Counted from the stretch's first letter, positions 25,230 to 34,994 are shown. The stretch is DNA of 64,000 bases from Streptomyces clavuligerus (GCF_005519465.1 NZ_CP027858.1:372001-436000), one strand, 5' to 3'. The notes: generated from the sequence alone by a model not told the origin. Numbers and translations: made by a program.

Positions 25230-26006
25230 ATGACCAGCAGCACCCCGCACCACGAGACCGCCGCCACCTCCGCCGCCGCCCGGCCCTCGGTCCTGCTCGT
25301 CCACGGGGCCTTCGCGGACAGCTCAAGCTGGCAGGAGGTCACCGAGCGGCTGACGGGCGAGGGCTATCGGGTGACCGCCGCCGAGCTGGGGCTGCGCGGT
25401 CTGAGCAGCGACGCAGCCCAGGTGCGCGCCCTGCTCGACGAGCAGGACGGCGCGACGGTCGTCGTCGGCCACTCCTACGGCGGCGCGGTGATGGGCCAGG
25501 CGGCCACCGGACACCCGAAGGCGGCGGCGCTCGTCTATGTCGCGGCCTTCGCCCCGGCGCACGGGGAAAGCCTCGGCGAACTCGACGCCTCGTTCGGTGA
25601 CGGCGAGTCCACCCTCACCATCACCGACGCCCACCCGCTCCCTGCCGACCCGGACGTCCCGGACGAGTACAACGTCGAACTGACCATCAAGCAGGACGTG
25701 TTCCACCAGCGCTTCGGCGCGGACCTCGCCGAGGAGCGCGCCGCCGCCATGAACGGTGCGCAGCGCCCGACGGCCGCCGCCGTCTTCGGCGAACCGGCCG
25801 CCGCGCCCGCCTGGGAGACCCTGCCGAGCTGGTACGTGGTCGCGGACGCCGATCTGATGATCCCCGTCGCGGGGCAGCGGCGGATGGCCGGGCGGATGGG
25901 CGCGACCGTGGTGGAGGTCCCCGGCGCCAGCCACGCCGTCGCCGTGTCCCACCCGGACGAGGTGACCCGCGCCATCGTCACCGCCGCGCACACCGTCACC
26001 GTCTGA
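25230..26006 (+). CDS. Alpha/beta-fold hydrolase
   Basis: The 258-aa protein has the oxyanion strand SVLLVHGAFADSSSW, nucleophile elbow VVVGHSYGGAVMG (Ser), the acid in YVVADADLMIP and His in GASHAVAVSHP, so the triad is complete. It resembles small esterase/haloperoxidase-like enzymes often seen beside TetR repressors in Streptomyces. ATG 25230 lies five bases after GGAGG; an in-frame ATG at 25218 is less suitable. Probably induced when the divergent TetR protein senses its ligand. Substrate unknown. Confidence 0.92.
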   Translation: MTSSTPHHETAATSAAARPSVLLVHGAFADSSSWQEVTERLTGEGYRVTAAELGLRGLSSDAAQVRALLDEQDGATVVVGHSYGGAVMGQAATGHPKAAALVYVAAFAPAHGESLGELDASFGDGESTLTITDAHPLPADPDVPDEYNVELTIKQDVFHQRFGADLAEERAAAMNGAQRPTAAAVFGEPAAAPAWETLPSWYVVADADLMIPVAGQRRMAGRMGATVVEVPGASHAVAVSHPDEVTRAIVTAAHTVTV

Positions 26007-26618
26007 GCCCGGAGGGCGCCCCCACCGGTGCCCCGCGCCGGGGGGCCGTCCGGGTGCGGACCGCTCGGCGTGGTCGGGGTGCCGGTCGGGCGGGCTGCGG
26101 TGCGGGTGCCCGCACCGCAGCAGGATGTCCATGACACGGAGGTGCGGGAACGAGCGGTCGTACGGACCCTGGAAGCTGTGACGGCACCACGTACCGCCCG
26201 GACCCGCGGACCGTCCGGCGCCGGGCGGCGGCCCAGGGCGCGGACCGGGTCCGCGACCAGGTCCTCGATGCCCTGCGGGGACAGGGCGTTCGCTCTCCCC
26301 CGCGGGCCGGGGACGCGGGGAGCCGTTCGGCACCGGGGCCGAGGGGCTCGTCGGTACACAGCCCGGGGGTACACGGCCGGGGGCGCGCAGCCCGGCGGCG
26401 CCCGCGGTACGCGGCCCGCCCCACATGAGTGGACATAGCACCCATATCCATAATTCGGCCAATACCCGGCTGCCTCAAGTCATTCTTTGCCGCTCCATAG
26501 CCGTGGGAAGACTTTCGCTTGACTCTGTGCGGGAGGACGGGCCATCCGTCTCGTCGCGGCTCACGGGTCCCATCCGGCCCGAAGCTCGGCCGACAACGCC
26601 ACGACAGAAGGAACCGGC
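26007..26618. other. Long intergenic region
   Basis: About 610 bases without a supported gene. The first 400 are GC-rich with poor codon structure in every frame. The last 190 (from about 26430) are AT-richer, with CATATCCATAATTCGG and TTGACT, and probably contain the promoter of the beta-helix gene. Confidence 0.45.
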
Positions 26619-27896
26619 ATGATCCATACCTCCAGGACGCTTTCCCCAGGGTGGTTCGCGGCGGCGGGAGCGGCCGCCCTGCTCGGCCTGTCCGTGCCCC
26701 CGGCGGCGGCACACGCCGCCGCGCCGCTCTCCTGCGGTCAGACCCTCACGGCCGACGCCGTCCTCACCGCCGATCTGCTCGACTGCCCCGGTGACGGTCT
26801 GGTCATCGGCCGCGGCGGCATCACGGTCGACCTCAACGGCCACACCGTCGACGGCGTCGGTCTGGGCGTCGGCATCCGCAACGACGGTTTCGACAACACC
26901 ACCGTCACCAACAGCGGTGCCACCGCCGCCCGGGTGGAGCAGTTCGACCACGGGGTGCGGCTCGGGCCCGGGGCGTCGGGCAATGCCGTCGAGAAGCTCA
27001 CCGTCCACGACAACGAACTCGCGGGCGTCGAACTCGCGGGCGCCGACGGCGACAACCGGGTGCGCGGCAATCTCGTCGACCGGCAGGCCCAGCGGGGCAT
27101 CGTGCTCACCGGCGGGGCCGGTGGCAATGTGATCACCGACAACACGATCACCGCCAACCAGGGCGAGGGCATCTTCGTCGAGGACTCCGACAACAACCGC
27201 CTCGAAGGCAACCACATCGCCGACACCGGGGACGGCGGCCTGGTCCTGGAGGCCGCGAGCCGCAACACCCTGCTGGGCAACACCGTCGGCAACAGCAGCG
27301 ACGGCGCGTTCGTCCTCCGACTCGGCTCGAACGCGAACCTCGTCCAGGACAACACGTCCTCCCTGAACCAGGACGCCGGAATGACCGTCTCCGACTCCTC
27401 GGGGAACCGCATCCTGTCCAACAGGTTCCGGGACAACGGCGACAGCGGGATCTTCCTCCAGGCGTCCGACTCCAACACGATCACCGGGAACGACGTCAGC
27501 GGGAACACCGGCGGCATCGAGCTGAACCACGCCGACCGCAATCTGATCCAGTCCAACACCGCCGACCGCACCACCGGGGACGGCATCGCCCTGGAGGACT
27601 CCCTCCACAACACCGTGCGGCTCAACCGGGCCGGTCACAACGGCTCACGGGGCATCTCCGTCGACGGGGAGGCGGCGGCCGGGACCGGCAACCGGCTGAT
27701 CCGCAACACCGCCGAGGCCAACCTGGGCGACGGCATCCACGTCGCGAAGGCCGTTCACACCCTCCAGGACAACATCGCCCGCGACAACGACGGCTGGGGC
27801 ATCCTCGCCGGGCCGGGCAACACCGACGGCGGGGGCAACCGGGCGAGCGGCAACGCCGAACCCGGCCAGTGCGCGGGCGTCGTCTGCGTTCCCTGA
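26619..27896 (+). CDS. Secreted right-handed beta-helix repeat protein (NosD-like)
   Basis: The 425-aa protein has a Sec signal (GWFAAAGAAALLGLSVPPAAAHAAA) and then about 12 coils of a parallel beta-helix with the NosD/PbH1 rhythm N-x-I-x-x-N-x-I/V: for example NVITDNTITANQGEGIFVED, NRLEGNHIADTGDGGLVLEA and NTITGNDVSGNTGGIELNHA. One Cys near the mature N-terminus (LSCGQTL, DLLDCPGD) and two at the end (GQCAGVVCVP) may form disulfides that cap the helix. Such proteins are often carbohydrate-active or surface-binding; no catalytic residues are apparent. Monocistronic. Confidence 0.92.
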   Translation: MIHTSRTLSPGWFAAAGAAALLGLSVPPAAAHAAAPLSCGQTLTADAVLTADLLDCPGDGLVIGRGGITVDLNGHTVDGVGLGVGIRNDGFDNTTVTNSGATAARVEQFDHGVRLGPGASGNAVEKLTVHDNELAGVELAGADGDNRVRGNLVDRQAQRGIVLTGGAGGNVITDNTITANQGEGIFVEDSDNNRLEGNHIADTGDGGLVLEAASRNTLLGNTVGNSSDGAFVLRLGSNANLVQDNTSSLNQDAGMTVSDSSGNRILSNRFRDNGDSGIFLQASDSNTITGNDVSGNTGGIELNHADRNLIQSNTADRTTGDGIALEDSLHNTVRLNRAGHNGSRGISVDGEAAAGTGNRLIRNTAEANLGDGIHVAKAVHTLQDNIARDNDGWGILAGPGNTDGGGNRASGNAEPGQCAGVVCVP

Positions 27897-27940
27897 GGTC
27901 CGGCCGGTCCGGCGGCAGGCCCGGCCGTATGAGGCCCGGT

Positions 27941-27964
27941 CCGGCCCGTCCTCCTGAGGGCCGG
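27941..27964. terminator. Terminator-like hairpin
   Basis: CCGGCCC and GGGCCGG pair over a ten-base loop between the convergent beta-helix and ArsR-type genes. Confidence 0.55.
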
Positions 27965-27984
27965 GCCCCGCCGGGCGGGCCGGC

Positions 27985-29076
27985 TCACCGCCCCACGGTC
28001 GCGAGCACATCGTGCCCCAGGCGCCGGATGACATCCGTGGCGAGCCGGTGCCGCACCAGCTTGCCGTCCCGGGTGGAGCGCACCAGCCCCGCCTCACGCA
28101 GAATCCGCAGACTGCGGGAGACCTGCGGTTCGCTGGAGCCGAGGCGGGCGGCCAGCTCCGAGGTGGTGATGGGCTCGCCCAGCAGATGGCGGCAGAGTTC
28201 CATCCGGGCGGGCGAGGTGAGCGCCATGAGCCGGTGGTGCAGATCGCGTACGGTGAGCTGCTCGTCGGGGACGGTGCCACGCGCCGCGTACTGGATCACG
28301 ACGCACGACGGATGCTCGTTCTTCACGGTCAGATGGGGCCGCACCCGGGCGGACGGAATCAGGACGAGCGGTCGGGGAGCAACCCTGACCTCGTGGTTCT
28401 GCAATTTGTCGAGGCGTATCCGCGCCCCGGGGCCGACCCGGACCGCCGTGGGCAGCAGCTCGGTCAGCACCTCGGCGGGCGGACGGACCGCGAGCCGGCG
28501 GCGCACCTCGCGGGAGTGCTCCTCCAGAGCGGGCCGGAGGGCGCGCCAGTCCTCGGCGAAGAACGCGGCGTCGGCGGCGCGGAGCACCGCGAGGAGCCGG
28601 TCGCGCAGCTCCAGCGGCGCGGCCACGAGCTGCCCCGCCAGCTCGCCCCGGGCGTATGAGCGGCGCTGGCAGCGGCGGATGTACTCCCGCGCGGCGGTGG
28701 CCGAGGGGCGCAGCTCACGGGCGGGCGGCACCGGCTGCGCGGTGGAGCCGAGGATTCCCGGCGCGACCAGGTCCAGGAACGCGTCGGCCGACAGCTCCGC
28801 GAGCGCCGTCAGCTCCTCGTCCAGGCCCGTGGTGAGCGGCAGCGACCGGGGGAAGAACAGCCGGCAGCGGAAACGGGCCCACAGGGGCGCGAAGACGAGC
28901 AGTTCGTCGCGGAGCCCGGGGTCCGCGACGGCGGCGCGGGCCGTCCAGGCCGCGGCCTCCGGATGGTGTTCGGGTTCGGCGAGCACATGCAGGCTCGCCA
29001 TCAGTTCCGACAGGGCGAAGGGCCCGGCCGCGACATCCGCGGGGCCGAGCCCTCCGAGGTCGAGGACGATGCTCAC
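27985..29076 (-). CDS. DUF5937/ArsR-type winged-helix transcription regulator
   Basis: The 363-aa protein combines a long N-terminal helical region of the DUF5937 type (LSELMASLHVLAEPEHHPEA) with a C-terminal ArsR/SmtB winged helix: MELCRHLLGEPITTSELAAR, then SSEPQVSRSLRILREAGLVR and STRDGKLVRHRL. No CxC metal site is visible in the HTH, so it is unlikely to sense a soft metal. The gene lies 21 bases after the AbgT transporter on the same strand and may be cotranscribed with it. Confidence 0.88.
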   Translation of the reverse strand: MSIVLDLGGLGPADVAAGPFALSELMASLHVLAEPEHHPEAAAWTARAAVADPGLRDELLVFAPLWARFRCRLFFPRSLPLTTGLDEELTALAELSADAFLDLVAPGILGSTAQPVPPARELRPSATAAREYIRRCQRRSYARGELAGQLVAAPLELRDRLLAVLRAADAAFFAEDWRALRPALEEHSREVRRRLAVRPPAEVLTELLPTAVRVGPGARIRLDKLQNHEVRVAPRPLVLIPSARVRPHLTVKNEHPSCVVIQYAARGTVPDEQLTVRDLHHRLMALTSPARMELCRHLLGEPITTSELAARLGSSEPQVSRSLRILREAGLVRSTRDGKLVRHRLATDVIRRLGHDVLATVGR

Positions 29077-29097
29077 GCCGTCAGCGTACGGCGCGGC

Positions 29098-30672
29098 TCA
29101 GCGCACGGGCGCGCCCGGGCCGAGCGGGATGCCCAGGGCGTACCAGGCGAAGAAGAGCGCCGTCCAGACCACAAGCATGATCATCGCAACGGGGAGGGTG
29201 AAGGAGACCAGGGTGCCGATGCCCGCCGAGCGGCGCAGGGTCTGGAGATAGCCGACGCAGAGCATGAACGAGGTGCTCATGGGGGTGATGGAGTTGGTGC
29301 AGGAGTCGGCGATGCGGTAGAGGGCCATGGTGGTGGCGGGGTTGGTGCCGAGCAGCATCAGCATGGGCACCAGCGCGGGGGCGATCAGGCTCCACAGGGC
29401 CGAGCCGGAGGTGATCACCAGGTTCAGCATCGCGATCACGACGATGAGCAGGCTGAACAGGAGCAGCGTGGGCGCGCCGAGACCGCGGAGGAAGTCGGCG
29501 CCCTCGACCGCGACGACGGTGGCGATGCCCGTCCACTTGAACAGGGCGAGGAACTGCGACACGGCGAAGAAGAGGACGAGCAGCGGAGCGATGGAGCGCA
29601 CGCCCTCCGCCATGAACTGGGGTATCGCGCGGCTGCCCTTGATCTGGCCGGTGAGCAGCCCGTACACGGAGCCGATGAAGAGGAAGAAGGCGGTGAGGAA
29701 GACGGCGATGGAGTTCATGAAGGTGGACTCCACGATCGCGCCCGACTCGCCGCGCAGCGGGGACGCGGTGGGCAGCATCGCGAGGAGGATCAGCGCGGCG
29801 TAGCCGAGCACGGCCGCTCCGGTCAGCTTCAGGGCGCGCAGCTCGGTGGCGTCGTCGACCTGGGCGGCGACCACCTGGCGGGCGGCGGCGGCCTCCAGGT
29901 CGGCGTCGGGGACGAGGTGGTGCTCGCGTTTGGCAAGGATCTTGTCCACGACCAGGGCGATGGTGCCGGCCAGGACGAACGCCGAGACGGTCGTGAAGTA
30001 CATGTTGTCGGTGGGACGGACCACCGCGCCCTTGTCGATGAGCTGCGCGGCCTCGGTGGCGACGGAGGCGAAGAGCGCGTCGCCGGGGGCGATCAGCGGA
30101 TTGGCGTCCCCGGCGGCGTTGATGGAGACAAAGGCGACGATCATGCCGAGCAGGGGGGACCGGCCGACGGCGCGGAAGGCGACCGCCCCGAGCGGGATGA
30201 GGACGACATACGCGGAGTCGGAGAGGAACTTCCCGAGCACGCCGCCGAGGGCCACGCCCAGGACGACGGTGCGGGGGGACAGGCCCGACAGCATCCGGCG
30301 GGCCAGCGCCTCGAAGAGTCCGGACCGTTCGGCGACCGCGACGCCGAGCATCACCATGAGCACGGTGCCTAGGGGGCCGAAGGTGACGAAGGACTCCTCG
30401 GCACCGGTGATCAGGTCCCGCACGGCGTCGGCCGACAGGGCGCTGCGCACGCCGACGGGGTCGCCCGACGAGGGGTCCTCGACCGTCAGCCCGCCGGCGT
30501 TGAGCGCCCAGCTCGCGACGGCGACGACGGCGCACAACATCCAGAACAGCCAGAACGGGTGCGGCAGGGCGTTGCCCGCGCGTTCGATCAGATCGAGGAG
30601 GCGCGAGCCGCGGCCTGGTGCGCCGGGCCCGGTGGGGGGCACCTCCCGGGTGCGGACGGTGGGTGTGCTCAT
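29098..30672 (-). CDS. AbgT family transporter
   Basis: The product is about 524 aa with 10-12 membrane segments. LLDLIERAGNALPHPFWLFW is the typical AbgT opening, and VSINAAGDANPLIAPGDALF and SGSALWSLIAPALVPMLMLL match the conserved core. AbgT takes up p-aminobenzoyl-glutamate; some members (MtrF, YdaH) export sulfonamides. Start ATG 30672 follows GAGGAG by seven bases; the open frame to 30915 is rejected since the extra part is Arg/Pro-rich. A 7-base-arm palindrome lies upstream, and the ArsR-type regulator is encoded right after it. Confidence 0.92.
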   Translation of the reverse strand: MSTPTVRTREVPPTGPGAPGRGSRLLDLIERAGNALPHPFWLFWMLCAVVAVASWALNAGGLTVEDPSSGDPVGVRSALSADAVRDLITGAEESFVTFGPLGTVLMVMLGVAVAERSGLFEALARRMLSGLSPRTVVLGVALGGVLGKFLSDSAYVVLIPLGAVAFRAVGRSPLLGMIVAFVSINAAGDANPLIAPGDALFASVATEAAQLIDKGAVVRPTDNMYFTTVSAFVLAGTIALVVDKILAKREHHLVPDADLEAAAARQVVAAQVDDATELRALKLTGAAVLGYAALILLAMLPTASPLRGESGAIVESTFMNSIAVFLTAFFLFIGSVYGLLTGQIKGSRAIPQFMAEGVRSIAPLLVLFFAVSQFLALFKWTGIATVVAVEGADFLRGLGAPTLLLFSLLIVVIAMLNLVITSGSALWSLIAPALVPMLMLLGTNPATTMALYRIADSCTNSITPMSTSFMLCVGYLQTLRRSAGIGTLVSFTLPVAMIMLVVWTALFFAWYALGIPLGPGAPVR

Positions 30673-30840
30673 GACGGGCTCCTCGGGGGTGACAGCGGAA
30701 CGGGGACAGGGCGCGGCCACGCCGCGGGCGAAGGGCAAGGGACCCGTACGCGACGATCCGTCGTGGTGCACGCGGGGCGCTGTCGGGTTGCGCTGCACAG
30801 TAGGTCCCGTGTCCCCTCCCGTCACCGTCCGGCGGAACAG

Positions 30841-30858
30841 TTGACCTGATGAGGTCAA
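30841..30858. promoter_or_regulatory. Palindromic operator between AbgT and CocE-type genes
   Basis: TTGACCTGATGAGGTCAA has perfect 7-base arms (TTGACCT/AGGTCAA) around GATG. It lies 41 bases above the hydrolase start and 169 above the AbgT start, so it may control either. The nearby ArsR-type regulator is a candidate binder. Confidence 0.7.
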
Positions 30859-30898
30859 GTGATCGCCATGATCTGGAGCACTGCCTAACGTCACGGGA

Positions 30899-32827
30899 AT
30901 GACCTCGTACGACACCTATGCCGACGGTCCGCCCGAGCCCCTTGAGGGCGGTGCCCTGTGGCGCCGTGCCCTGCGGGTCCCGCTGCGGGACGGCGTCCGT
31001 CTCGCCGCCGATCTGTACTCGGCGTCGGCCGAGCCGGGGACGGCCCCGCTCCCCGTGCTCCTGGAGCGCACCCCGTACGGGCGGCGCGCGGCGCGCGTCT
31101 CGGACCAGGACCGGGCGGGCGCGCCGGTGCCGCGGCCGGAGGAGGCCGCCCGGCACTTCACGGACGCCGGGTACCACGTCGTACGGCAGGACTGCCGGGG
31201 CCGCGGGGACTCGGAGGGGACGTTCGTGAAGTATCTGGGCGAGGGTCCGGACGGCGCGGACACGATCGCGTGGATCGCGGAGCAGCCGTGGTGCGACGGC
31301 CGGGTGGTGATGACGGGGGTGTCGTACTCGGCCCACTGCCAGTCGGCCGCCGCCGCCGAGGGTCCGGCGGCTCTGGCCGCGATGTTCCAGGACTCGGGCG
31401 GGTTCTCGTCCGCGTACGACGCGGGGCTGCGGATGGGCGGTGCCTTCGAGCTGAAGCAGGTGACCTGGGCGCTGCGGCACGCGGCGCGGAGCCCGGAGGC
31501 GGCGGCCGATCCGGTGCTGGCCGAGGAGCTGGCGCGGGTGGACGTGGCGGGCTGGTTCGGCGCGATGCCCTGGCGGCGGGGGTGCAGTCCGCTGCGGCAC
31601 ATCCCCGCGTACGAGGACTTCCTGCTGGAGCAGTGGCGGCAGGACGCCTTCGGGGAGTACCACCGCAATCCGGCGCTCTACGGGCGGGGCCACTACCAGC
31701 GGTTCCCGGATGTGCCCACCCTGCACCTGGGGAGCTGGTACGACCCGTACGTCCGCTCCACCATCGAGAACTTCACGGCGCTGAGCGGGCTGAAGTCGGC
31801 GCCCTCCTGGCTGGTGATGGGGCCGTGGACGCACGGGCACCGCTCGGTGACCTACGCGGGGGACGTGGACTTCGGTCCGTCGGCGACGCTGGACGGCCGG
31901 CTCGCGCCCTCGTATCTGGAGTTCCGCCGCCGCTGGTTCGACCGGGCGCTGGGGCGGGTGGCCCCGGACGGTCCCGGCGGTGCGGAAGGGGGAGACTTTC
32001 CGGCGGTCCAGTACTTCCTGATGGGCGGCGGCGACGGACGCCGGGACGCCGCCGGGCGGATGCGGCACGGCGGTGACTGGCGCGCGGACAGCCGGTGGCC
32101 ACCGGCGGCGACGGCCCCCGTGGCCCTGTATCCGACGCCCGACGGCCTGCTGACCACGAGCCCGCCCGCCGTGGACGCGGCGTCGGTGACATACGACTTC
32201 GACCCCCGCGACCCGGTCCCCACCCTGGGGGGCCAGCTCACCTCGGGCGAGCCCGTGATGGCGGGCGGGGCGTACGACCAGAACGCCCCGGACGCCCGGG
32301 CGCACGGGGCGCGCGCGCCCTTTCTGCCGCTGGACACCCGCCCGGACGTGATCAGTGTGAGCACCCCGCCGCTGCGGCGGGACGTGGTGCTGGCCGGTCC
32401 GGTGTCGGTGCGGCTGTACATCTCCAGTACGGCGGTGGACACCGACTTCACCGTCAAGCTGATCGACGTCCACCCGCCCAACGCCGACTATCCGCACGGT
32501 TTCGCCGTCAATCTCACCGACGGCATCCTGCGCTGCCGCTTCCGTGACTCGTTCGAGACACCGGAGCCGCTCACGCCGGGCCGGGTGTACGCGATCGAGG
32601 TCACCGCGCCCGACACCGCGAACCGTTTCGCCGCCGGGCACCGTATCCGCCTCGACATCTCCTCCAGCAACTTCCCGCGTTTCGACGTCAACTCCAACAC
32701 CGGCGAGCCCGAGGCGTCGGCGCGGCGCACCACCGTGGCGACGAACACGGTGTACATGGACGCGGAGCGCCCCTCCCACCTGCGGGTCTGGGTGGAGGGA
32801 GGGGCGGACGCACTCGCCATGGCCTGA
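30899..32827 (+). CDS. CocE/NonD family hydrolase (X-Pro dipeptidyl-peptidase-like)
   Basis: The 642-aa enzyme has an alpha/beta hydrolase domain: [27 protein letters not shown], and nucleophile [13 protein letters not shown]. The acid/His part is [13 protein letters not shown]. The C-terminal jelly-roll of the CocE/PepX_C type follows ([39 protein letters not shown]). Family members include cocaine esterase, glutaryl-7-ACA acylases and peptidases. No signal peptide, so cytosolic. ATG 30899 has a weak ribosome-binding site. Divergent from AbgT; an amide-cleaving role beside a p-aminobenzoyl-glutamate-type carrier is tempting but unproven. Confidence 0.93.
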   Translation: MTSYDTYADGPPEPLEGGALWRRALRVPLRDGVRLAADLYSASAEPGTAPLPVLLERTPYGRRAARVSDQDRAGAPVPRPEEAARHFTDAGYHVVRQDCRGRGDSEGTFVKYLGEGPDGADTIAWIAEQPWCDGRVVMTGVSYSAHCQSAAAAEGPAALAAMFQDSGGFSSAYDAGLRMGGAFELKQVTWALRHAARSPEAAADPVLAEELARVDVAGWFGAMPWRRGCSPLRHIPAYEDFLLEQWRQDAFGEYHRNPALYGRGHYQRFPDVPTLHLGSWYDPYVRSTIENFTALSGLKSAPSWLVMGPWTHGHRSVTYAGDVDFGPSATLDGRLAPSYLEFRRRWFDRALGRVAPDGPGGAEGGDFPAVQYFLMGGGDGRRDAAGRMRHGGDWRADSRWPPAATAPVALYPTPDGLLTTSPPAVDAASVTYDFDPRDPVPTLGGQLTSGEPVMAGGAYDQNAPDARAHGARAPFLPLDTRPDVISVSTPPLRRDVVLAGPVSVRLYISSTAVDTDFTVKLIDVHPPNADYPHGFAVNLTDGILRCRFRDSFETPEPLTPGRVYAIEVTAPDTANRFAAGHRIRLDISSSNFPRFDVNSNTGEPEASARRTTVATNTVYMDAERPSHLRVWVEGGADALAMA

Positions 32828-32833
32828 CCCGGG

Positions 32834-32851
32834 CCGGACCGCCGGGTCCGG
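32834..32851. terminator. Terminator-like hairpin after the CocE-type gene
   Basis: CCGGACC-GCCG-GGTCCGG is a perfect 7-base stem seven bases after the stop codon, ahead of the tsaD promoter. Confidence 0.6.
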
Positions 32852-32876
32852 GCGGGCGTACGGCCCACCGGCCTTA

Positions 32877-32911
32877 TTGCACAAGATGTGCAACTACACT
32901 CACTGTGCACA
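32877..32911. promoter_or_regulatory. Operator region upstream of stand-alone tsaD
   Basis: TTGCACA-AGA-TGTGCAA (32877-32893) is a perfect 7-base inverted repeat. A second palindrome TGTGCACA (32904-32911) with the same half-site follows one to two helical turns later. The region ends 20 bases above the start codon, so a bound protein would block or control initiation. Confidence 0.75.
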
Positions 32912-32930
32912 AAGGAGCGAGGGAGCGGCG

Positions 32931-34007
32931 ATGGCGCAGGGACGGATCGTGCTGGGGATCGAGTCGTCGTGCGACGAGACCGGGGCCGGGATCGTGTCGG
33001 ACGGGCGACTGCTCGCGCAGGTGGTGGCGTCGAGCATGGACGAGCACGCGCGCTTCGGCGGGGTGGTGCCCGAGATCGCCGCGCGGGCCCATCTCCACTC
33101 CTTCACCCCGGTCGTGCGGGAGGCACTGAGCCAGGCCGGGCTGCGGCTGTCGGATCTCGACGCCGTCGCCGTGACCACCGGTCCGGGCCTGTCGGGGGCG
33201 CTTCAGGTGGGTCTGGCGGGGGCGAAGAGCCTGGCGTACGCGGCGGGGGTGCCGCTGTACGGGGTCCATCACCTGGCCGGTCATGTCGCCGCCGACACCC
33301 TGGAGCACGGACCGCTGCCGAATCCGTGCGTGGTGCTGATCGTCTCCGGTGGACACACCTCGCTGCTGCTGGTGCGGGACCTCGTCCGGGACCCGATCCT
33401 CCATCTGGGTGACACGGTCGACGACGCCGCGGGAGAGTGCTTCGACAAGGTCGCGCGGGTGTTCGGCCTGCCGTATCCGGGCGGGCCCGCGATCGACCGC
33501 GCCGCCCGGGCGGGCGACCCCTGCACGGTCGCCTTCCCCCGGCCGCTGACCGGCGCGAAGGACGACCCGTACGCCTTCTCGTTCTCCGGTCTGAAGACCG
33601 CCGCCGCCCGCTGGGCCGAGCGCCATCGGCAGACGGGCGAGGAGCTTCCGGTGGCCGACGGGGCCGCCTCGCTCCAGGAGGCCGTCGCCGATGTCCTGAC
33701 CCGCAAGGCACTGGCCGCGTGCCGCGCGTACGCGGTCTCCACCCTGGTCGTGGTCGGCGGGGTCGCGGCGAACTCACGGGTCCGGGAGCTGGCCGGGGAA
33801 CGGTGTGCGGCGGCGGGGGTGGAGCTGCGGGTTCCGCCACTGGCCCTGTGCACGGACAACGGCGCGATGATCGCCGCCGTCGGCGATCTGCTGGTCCGCG
33901 CCGGGGCCGCTCCCGCGCAGCTCAGTGTGTCGATCGACCCCTCCGCGCCGCTGGAGTACGCGGCCCTCCACCCGGTCGCAGGACCGCGCTCCGTACGGGT
34001 GGCGTGA
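32931..34007 (+). CDS. tsaD: tRNA N6-adenosine threonylcarbamoyltransferase TsaD (stand-alone copy)
   Basis: The 358-aa protein is a full-length TsaD/Kae1: [28 protein letters not shown], metal site HHLAGHVAA (HxxxH), [37 protein letters not shown] and [11 protein letters not shown]. It transfers threonylcarbamoyl from TC-AMP to A37 of ANN-decoding tRNAs with TsaB and TsaE. No tsaB, rimI or tsaE lies nearby, whereas the housekeeping actinobacterial gene is normally next to them, so this may be a second copy. The ATG 32931 follows AGGGAG; the longer open frame overlaps the previous gene. Confidence 0.95.
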   Translation: MAQGRIVLGIESSCDETGAGIVSDGRLLAQVVASSMDEHARFGGVVPEIAARAHLHSFTPVVREALSQAGLRLSDLDAVAVTTGPGLSGALQVGLAGAKSLAYAAGVPLYGVHHLAGHVAADTLEHGPLPNPCVVLIVSGGHTSLLLVRDLVRDPILHLGDTVDDAAGECFDKVARVFGLPYPGGPAIDRAARAGDPCTVAFPRPLTGAKDDPYAFSFSGLKTAAARWAERHRQTGEELPVADGAASLQEAVADVLTRKALAACRAYAVSTLVVVGGVAANSRVRELAGERCAAAGVELRVPPLALCTDNGAMIAAVGDLLVRAGAAPAQLSVSIDPSAPLEYAALHPVAGPRSVRVA

Positions 34008-34177
34008 GACCGGCGGCCCGGCCGGGCCGGAGCCCGGCGGTGCCCCCGCGCCCGGGGTACGGGCACGGCCGTCCTCGCACCGTGCGGATCGCCGCCCCCC
34101 GGCTCCCCGGGAACCCGCCCGGAGTCCCGGCCGACTCCTGACACAGAGACTGTCGGGACGAGCGAGAGGGCCGAGGG

Positions 34178-34951
34178 ATGAGCGATCGGCACGGGCAGGA
34201 CCGCCGCGGGGTACTGCGGGCCGCGGCGGGGGTGACGCTGGGCGCGGGGATCGCGGCCACCGCGTCACCGGCTCCGGCCGCGGCGGCGGGAGCCGGCGAC
34301 AGCGGTCGGGTGGAGGTCGCGGTACTGCTGTACGAGGGGTTCACGGCGCTGGACGCGGTGGGACCGTACGAAGCGCTCTGCCGGGTGCCCGGAGTCCGCG
34401 TGACCACGGTGGCCACCCGGGCCGGACTGGTCCGGACGGACACCGGCGAGCTGGGGATCGCGGCGGAGAAGTCCTTGCCCCAGGTGACACGCCCCGATGT
34501 GCTGGTGGTCCCCGGGGGCGGCGAGCGCGGGACGACGGCCACGATGGCCGACGCCCGGATTCTCGAATGGATTCGCCGGGTCCACCGGCACACCGTCTGG
34601 ACCACCTCGATCTGCACCGGTTCGCTGATCCTCGGCGCGGCCGGACTGCTGCGCGGGCTGCCCGCGACCACGTACTGGGCCTCCCGTCCCTACGTGAAGG
34701 AGGTCGGGGCGGTCTACACCCCGGGCCGTTTCGTCGAGACCGGGAGGATCATCACGGCGGCAGGGGTCTCCGCCGGGATCGACATGGGCCTCCACCTCGC
34801 CGCCCGCCTCTCGGACGAACAGGTCGGCCGGGCGATGGAGTTGGCGCTGGAGTACGACCCCGAGCCGCCGTTCCGCACCGGCGACCCGGACACGGCGGAC
34901 GAGCGGACCCGGGCCCTGGCGCTGAAGCTGCTCGCGGACTCGGCGGTCTGA
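34178..34951 (+). CDS. Tat-exported DJ-1/PfpI family protein (isonitrile hydratase-like)
   Basis: The 257-aa product has a twin-Arg signal (DRRGVLRAAAG, Arg9-Arg10) with cleavage near PAPAAAAGA. The DJ-1/PfpI domain shows EVAVLLYEGFTALDAVGPYE, DVLVVPGGGERG, nucleophile segment WTTSICTGSLILGAAGLLRG with Cys, and AGVSAGIDMGLHLAARL. This pattern is closest to isonitrile hydratase InhA and related proteins, which are usually cytosolic; export is unusual. ATG follows GAGGG. A strong terminator follows. Confidence 0.88.
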   Translation: MSDRHGQDRRGVLRAAAGVTLGAGIAATASPAPAAAAGAGDSGRVEVAVLLYEGFTALDAVGPYEALCRVPGVRVTTVATRAGLVRTDTGELGIAAEKSLPQVTRPDVLVVPGGGERGTTATMADARILEWIRRVHRHTVWTTSICTGSLILGAAGLLRGLPATTYWASRPYVKEVGAVYTPGRFVETGRIITAAGVSAGIDMGLHLAARLSDEQVGRAMELALEYDPEPPFRTGDPDTADERTRALALKLLADSAV

Positions 34952-34961
34952 CCCGCTGGGC

Positions 34962-34994
34962 GGGACCGCTGCCCGCGCGCCGGGCAGCGGTCCC
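34962..34994. terminator. Strong bidirectional terminator hairpin
   Basis: A perfect 14-base stem (34962-34975 with 34981-34994, GGGACCGCTGCCCG/CGGGCAGCGGTCCC) and a five-base loop between the convergent DJ-1-type and RutA-like genes. Confidence 0.85.

Noticed and set aside
29081..32893. 1270-codon open frame on the minus strand
   Set aside because: Antisense to the CocE-type hydrolase and then shifted against AbgT; a high-GC shadow of real genes with strong family matches.
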